Source of the DNA: Sequoia sempervirens
Lineage: Eukaryota; Streptophyta; Pinopsida; Cupressales; Cupressaceae
Assembly (NCBI GenBank): GCA_007258455.2
Contig: VDFB02252616.1
Location: 124,789,760 to 124,853,759 of the forward strand
Direction of reading: 5' to 3'
DNA length: 64,000 bases
Every line of letters starts with the position of its first letter. The stretch's first letter is position 1. This document shows, in pieces, positions 59,908 through 64,000 of the stretch. Under the pieces are notes generated by a model, which was not told where the DNA came from, ran no database searches, and worked only from the letters and a program-made list of their open reading frames with translations. The translations under genes were made by a program, and so were the position numbers.

Positions 59908-59975
59908 CTAGGGGCTTGGGGGATGATCAAATATTAGCCTTTCATACATGGAAGCACAGAGCCCTCGTAGTTCAA
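59908..59975 (-). repeat. 3'-UTR module, copy 3
   Basis: CTAGGGGC, GATCAA, ATTAGCC, then CGTAGTTC. Partner stem bases are partly lost. Confidence 0.5.
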
Positions 59976-60076
59976 TAAAAGGCTAACGACAGACCATGAT
60001 GGAGACTTTGATGGATGATAGGATGGAAAAAGAATAAAGACCAATGATAGATGATAAAGGATCTAACAAAAAAATC

Positions 60077-60139
60077 CCTAGGGGTGGATCAAATGATCAA
60101 CCTTGCCTACGTGAAAGCATAGGGGCAACGTAGTTCGAT
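60077..60139 (-). repeat. 3'-UTR module, copy 4
   Basis: CCTAGGGG, GATCAACCTTGCCTACG, 17 bases, then CGTAGTTCGA. Potential stem CTACG/CGTAG as in copy 2. Confidence 0.6.
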
Positions 60140-61557
60140 GAAAGGACCAAAGACAAACAATGGATAAAGGATGATGAGATAACCCTAGATAAGGGGATAA
60201 AATGATGGGACTGATACAATGAGACAAGATAGACTTGTTAGATTGGATAGGATAATTGTGATCATGAAGCTCAGGGATGGGACAGTTATCCAAATCAACA
60301 AAGATGAAGTGGGAGGATGGCAAGACAAATAGATGAATGATGAGAAAGGATAAGAGACTGAAAAGATGTGAAAAAGAAGCATAAGTGATGATGATAAGAT
60401 AGATGGCATTAGATTGCATGGGGAGTAGCCTATAGCTAGAGACCAATGACAAGGGTATAAGATGGGATGAGGAGAAAGAGATGAGGATTGGAAGATGAAA
60501 AAGATTGGTTGGATTGATGGATAGGAAGATAAGGATTTGGATGAGGAAAAGGTGACCAGATAGAGAGATGAAAAGGGATGCTATGATGGAAGGATAGGAA
60601 GATAAGGATGGGGAGATGGATATAAGGATTGTTTGGAGGGGTAAAAGATAAGGATGGGGAGATGAGGATAGGGAAATGGAAGGGATTGCTCTGGGTGAAA
60701 TGAATGATGTCTCCAAGGAATATATCACAAAGGAAGATAGATGCTCCCACTCTAGATATGTCATGTGCGAGGAGGCATGAAGAATGCAATAGAGAAGGAT
60801 AGGAAAATAAAGGAGTGAGATGGATGAAGATAGGATGCATGGATAAGGAAGGGAGATTGAAGGTAGTATGACGGGTGGATAAGGAAGGTAGATGAGTGTG
60901 AATGAGTATTAGGATAGTGTACAGATGAGGGGAACGTATGCTAAGAGATGTCCAAAGCATGTTTATATGTTTTCCCCAATCATTATCAAGATCACAAGGA
61001 GGATGGAATTATTGGGATAAATGAGATATGCCAAGAAGGATGTGTAAGATAGGTAGGATGGAGGGGATGAATGAAAATGGCGTATAGCAAGAAGACGAGT
61101 GCATAGCTTGAAGCATAGCAGTAAGCGTAGCAGATGGAAGGAATGCATATCAAGAAGCTACCCCCAAGTACAAATGGGGATTTATGCATGATGCTTGTTT
61201 GCTAGGTTTTCATCATGGTACTTATCCAAGGCACTTGTTTATTAATTCTTCACCATTGAACGGATTATTTCTCTTTACTATTTTATTTTTTTGATATTTT
61301 TGATATTTTGGATTTTTTGACTTTTTGTTTTTGGATTTTTTGACTTTTTTGGATTTTTTTACTTTTTGGATAGCATGTGGAAGGAGATGGATAAGGATAG
61401 GGATGTGGATAAGGGAATTGAGAAGATACACGATAAGGATATGGATGAAGGAATCAAGCATCAAGTTCCATACGAGGTGTTAAGAGCCCATATTCGAAGT
61501 GATTATTGGAGATTGGTACAATCTTATTAGAATAAATGGATTATGCAAGAGGATGAA

Positions 61558-63999
61558 TTAGAGGGATTTGATGGGGAAGATACATGGGATAATGGATGGG
61601 ATGTTGAAAATGTATGGATGGAATGATGGGGTGGATGTGTGACGGGGTGGTGAGTATAGGACCAACATTGGCACATACAGTGATGGATGTGAAATGATAA
61701 GAGGATTAATGGATGGAGAGTGTGGGGGTAATGGAGGAGATGAGATAGTGAATTTTGGGACGTAAGGATCGAAAACAGATTTAGGAGATGGAGGAAGTGT
61801 ATGATTGGCATTCAGATTAGCAACTTTGCATGTGGTTACAGATTTTTCATTTGAAGGCATGAAATATTTTTTCTTTGGGATCCACATGGCTTTGATCCTT
61901 GCTTTGGTGGGCCTTTGTGGCTGATGGGTTTGATTGTGATTGTGGATTTTATTTTTCTTTTCATCACCATGTCATTCAGAGGAGACATGGGGAGCTTTAG
62001 ATTTATGTGGATTTTTGGATTTAAGCCTTTTTTCTTTAGTATCCAAAGTTCTTTTGATAGAAATGGGATGGGTGTGAGGAGATGGATGACATAGAGCAAT
62101 GGAGGTGAAATTATGAGGATTATGTGTAGATGGAGAATGTGTAGGTATGTTCCTTTGTTGATCCTGACTAGGGGATATGCAAGAGGGATGTTTATGATGG
62201 ATGACATGGATAGGTGTTGGATGGATGAAAGGATGAGATAGAGGAGGTGATTTTAGGGTATAGGAGCCCAAAATAGATGTAGGACCTGGAGGAAACATGG
62301 ACATAGTAGATGGCGGATGAGAGATGGTAGAGGGAGAAACATAAGGACCCAAAATGGATGAAGCAGATGAAGGAGAAATGTGGACGGTTGTTTTGAGGCG
62401 ATAAGATAGAGGAGGAGGGATGGCAGTATATGATCTGGTGGAGCGATGGGAAGAGCCTATATTTCTTTTGGAAGAGGCTTGTTGAGGACGTCTAGAGGTT
62501 CTACCAACATATTTAGATTGTGAGTTTTGGGAAATAGGTCCAAGACGTTGCATACAGATTTGTTCTTTGACCTAGATGGGCTCTAAAATACCTTGCTCAT
62601 GAAGGCCTAAAACTTTTCCTTGATAGTTCATTTTCTTGAGCATGCGATCCATGATAGGATTTTTGTTATTCTAAAAACATGATTCCAGTCCATTATTAGG
62701 TGGAGGATGATGGGTGGTATATACATTGTGTTTTTATTTTGTAAGGAGGCCACCATGGAAGAATGTGAGAGTACCAAGGGGATATGCAAGCAGTGTGGGG
62801 ATAGCAGTTTTAGGCAATGATGGGGGATCATGAGAGGGAGATGATGGGATAGTAGTATTTGGATAGGTGGTATCAGGAGAGGGATTGGGGGATATGACTG
62901 GATCTGGATTTGTGGTAGTGGGATCATGTTGTGGAGATGGAGATGGAGCGGTGGAATCTTGAATGAAAAGGGGATAATGGAATGGAATGGATGGGGGACT
63001 ATGATCTTGAGGTGGACTGGATGGGATGGTAGGATCTTGATCTGGAGAAGGGGATATATTGGCATGCTTTGGATTAGGCTCTTGGAATGACTCATCATGT
63101 GCGGGAGGCATGATAATGGCAGAATATTGGATGGACTCCACAAGTGGGGGAGATGGAAAGATAGAGGATTCAAAACATTCATGGGAATGGATTTTAGTGG
63201 ATTGGATTTGGGTGTCATCGATGGGTATGATGACTCTCAGAGTAGGAGTTGGGTGTTCAATGGATTCAGTAGATGTGATGGTAGGAGATGGGGGCTCAGT
63301 GGATTTAGAGGATGTGATGGTTTCGATGGTTTGAGTGGTGCTAGGGGTGGTATCATCAATGATAGGTGTTGGGTGGAGAAAGGTCTCGTCACTAATGACC
63401 GTGGATGATGGGTTAGGATGGCATGATTCCACAACTTCAAGGTGTGGAGTGGGAGATATCTTCTTTGTTATAAGTCCTTGGAGAACTTCTAGTGTGAGAA
63501 ACTTGAGTACTCTAGGCTGAGATGGCATCATACGAGTGGATGAAGGATTATGGATTGGTGGGGGATTAGGACTATGTATTGGTGGACTAGAATTAGATGG
63601 GGGAATGGGATTGGATGTAGGACTGGGAATAGATGGGGGATTAGAAGTAGATGGAGGGTTAAAGTAGGGATATTGGTATGGTAAATTAGGATAAAGGGAC
63701 ATGGACGGTAGATTAGGAAAATAGGATACAGCTGGAAGATTGTAGTAAGAGCATTGGGATGGAAGACTAAGATGTGAAGATGTGGATGTTGGATTAGGAT
63801 AGAGAGATGTGGATGTGGGATTAGGGTAAGAAAATTGGTATGGAAGATTAGGGTAGTGGGTATATGCGGATGAAGGATTGAGATAGGATGGTGTGGATGG
63901 GGGATTAGGATAGGGGTATTGTGATGACAGACTAGGATAAGAGGATGTGGGTGTTGGACAAGAGGATGATGGATATGATGGATATCCCTTGTCAAAGGT
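61558..63999 (-). pseudogene. Long Pro/Ser-rich G-patch protein of a non-autonomous Tat-like element
   Basis: A single minus-strand phase is readable from the window edge to a stop at 61558 (about 814 codons), broken by only four stops: 62734-62736 TAA, 62671-62673 TAG, 62572-62574 TAG and 61972-61974 TGA. N-terminal part: Tyr/Pro/Ser repeats (YPNPTSTS, YPNLPYQ). Next comes a Pro/Ser/Thr-rich acidic stretch and a conserved-looking end (YPLGTLTFFHGGLLTK). A G-patch motif follows around 62580-62660 (PIMDRMLKKMNYQGKVLGLH then EQGILEPI), with Val at one usual Gly and Leu at the usual Lys. The C-terminus is Ser-rich and basic (RIKAMWIPKKKYFM) and ends in a Pro/His-rich tail. There is no RT, RNase H or integrase between it and the LTR at 58876. 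Function unknown. Probably RNA binding through the G-patch. Confidence 0.6.
63700..63999 (-). repeat. Protein-coded Tyr-Pro-Asn-Pro repeat
   Basis: On the coding (minus) strand, units related to TATCCTAATCCAACATCC recur irregularly every 30-60 bases, giving YPNP, YPNL and FPNL blocks. The array continues beyond the window edge. Confidence 0.6.
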
Positions 64000-64000
64000 A

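Larger units (their letters stand above)
58877..61557 (-). other. 3' non-coding region of the second Tat-like element
   Basis: Starts with a PPT (minus strand TCAAAGAGGGGAAAAA). Shares with 26072-28500 the words GCCCCCTCGATAG and CAAGGTATAAAGGACCA, the GTTTGCTAGGTTTTC-like stretch before a T-rich run, and two copies of the hairpin module (59908-59975 and 60077-60139). The reverse frames here are simple Ser/Pro/Leu-rich noise from GGAT/GATG-rich DNA. Confidence 0.65.

Noticed and set aside
60078..61464. Overlapping minus-strand ORFs rich in Ser, Pro, Leu and Ile
   Set aside because: They arise from GGAT/GATG-rich simple sequence in the 3' non-coding region of an LTR element. The phases disagree and no family pattern is visible.
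1..64000. CRISPR arrays, bacterial operons, rRNA or obvious tRNA genes
   Set aside because: None seen. The repeat types and gene families are those of a plant nuclear genome.

Overview
The window looks like intergenic DNA of a seed plant with a large, retroelement-rich genome. A conifer or other gymnosperm seems most likely, but this is inference. The reasons are very high AT content, several families of nested decayed LTR retrotransposons, a plant-type LINE, Arabidopsis-type telomere-like motifs (CCCTAAA) inside a satellite, and fragments of two plant gene families. No intact, clearly functional host gene was found. Two 100-N assembly gaps (4514-4613 and 44637-44736) divide the window into three contigs whose order is not proven by the sequence.

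Region by region. 1-2690: plus-strand LINE remnant (reverse transcriptase, zinc-binding domain, RNase H), followed by an unrecognised transposon-like ORF and a coiled-coil ORF up to the first gap. 5.9-9.6 kb: minus-strand Ty3/gypsy chromovirus, frameshifted, with gag truncated and 5' LTR missing. 11.1-18.6 kb: nest of DNA-type elements. A 4.7-kb element with inverted-repeat arms of about 0.9-1.0 kb (12519-17203) sits against one copy of a GGGGAGAGGACC-type MITE. A second MITE (14064-14781) lies in its loop and a tRNA-like SINE in its right arm. An intact copy of the first MITE lies at 18188-18594. 20.2 kb: fragment of an ascorbate-oxidase-like multicopper oxidase. 22.8-24.2 kb: frameshifted DUF247 (UPF0481) pseudogene.

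25.0-42.0 kb: a minus-strand Ty3/gypsy element of about 17 kb with Tat-lineage features. It has matching LTRs, a PBS, a long leader, a Gln/Ala-rich gag, a protease, a G-patch domain, RT, two RNase H domains (the second of archaeal type), an integrase and a long structured 3' non-coding region. Its 5' LTR is cut at 42027 by another gypsy element (1.8-kb LTR 42028-43825, integrase C-terminus plus chromodomain) that runs into the second gap.

After the gap: the 3' end of a plus-strand copia-like element, then a gypsy-like LTR and PPT. A complete 2.8-kb non-autonomous copia-like element (46446-49222, 5-bp TSD TAAAT) follows, then a multi-stop minus-strand reading frame (49.6-51.7 kb). At 53.25-55.27 kb there is a satellite of about 620 bp per unit with telomere-like motifs. 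The window ends with a minus-strand element related to the 25-42 kb one by its 3' region (LTR about 57.49-58.876 kb). Where pol would be expected it carries one long Pro/Ser-rich frame with a G-patch (61558-63999), so it appears non-autonomous.

Many nonsense codons at positions where the families normally keep Gln, Arg or Trp are TAG, TAA or TGA changes explainable by C-to-T (or G-to-A) transitions. This suggests silencing by DNA methylation followed by deamination.
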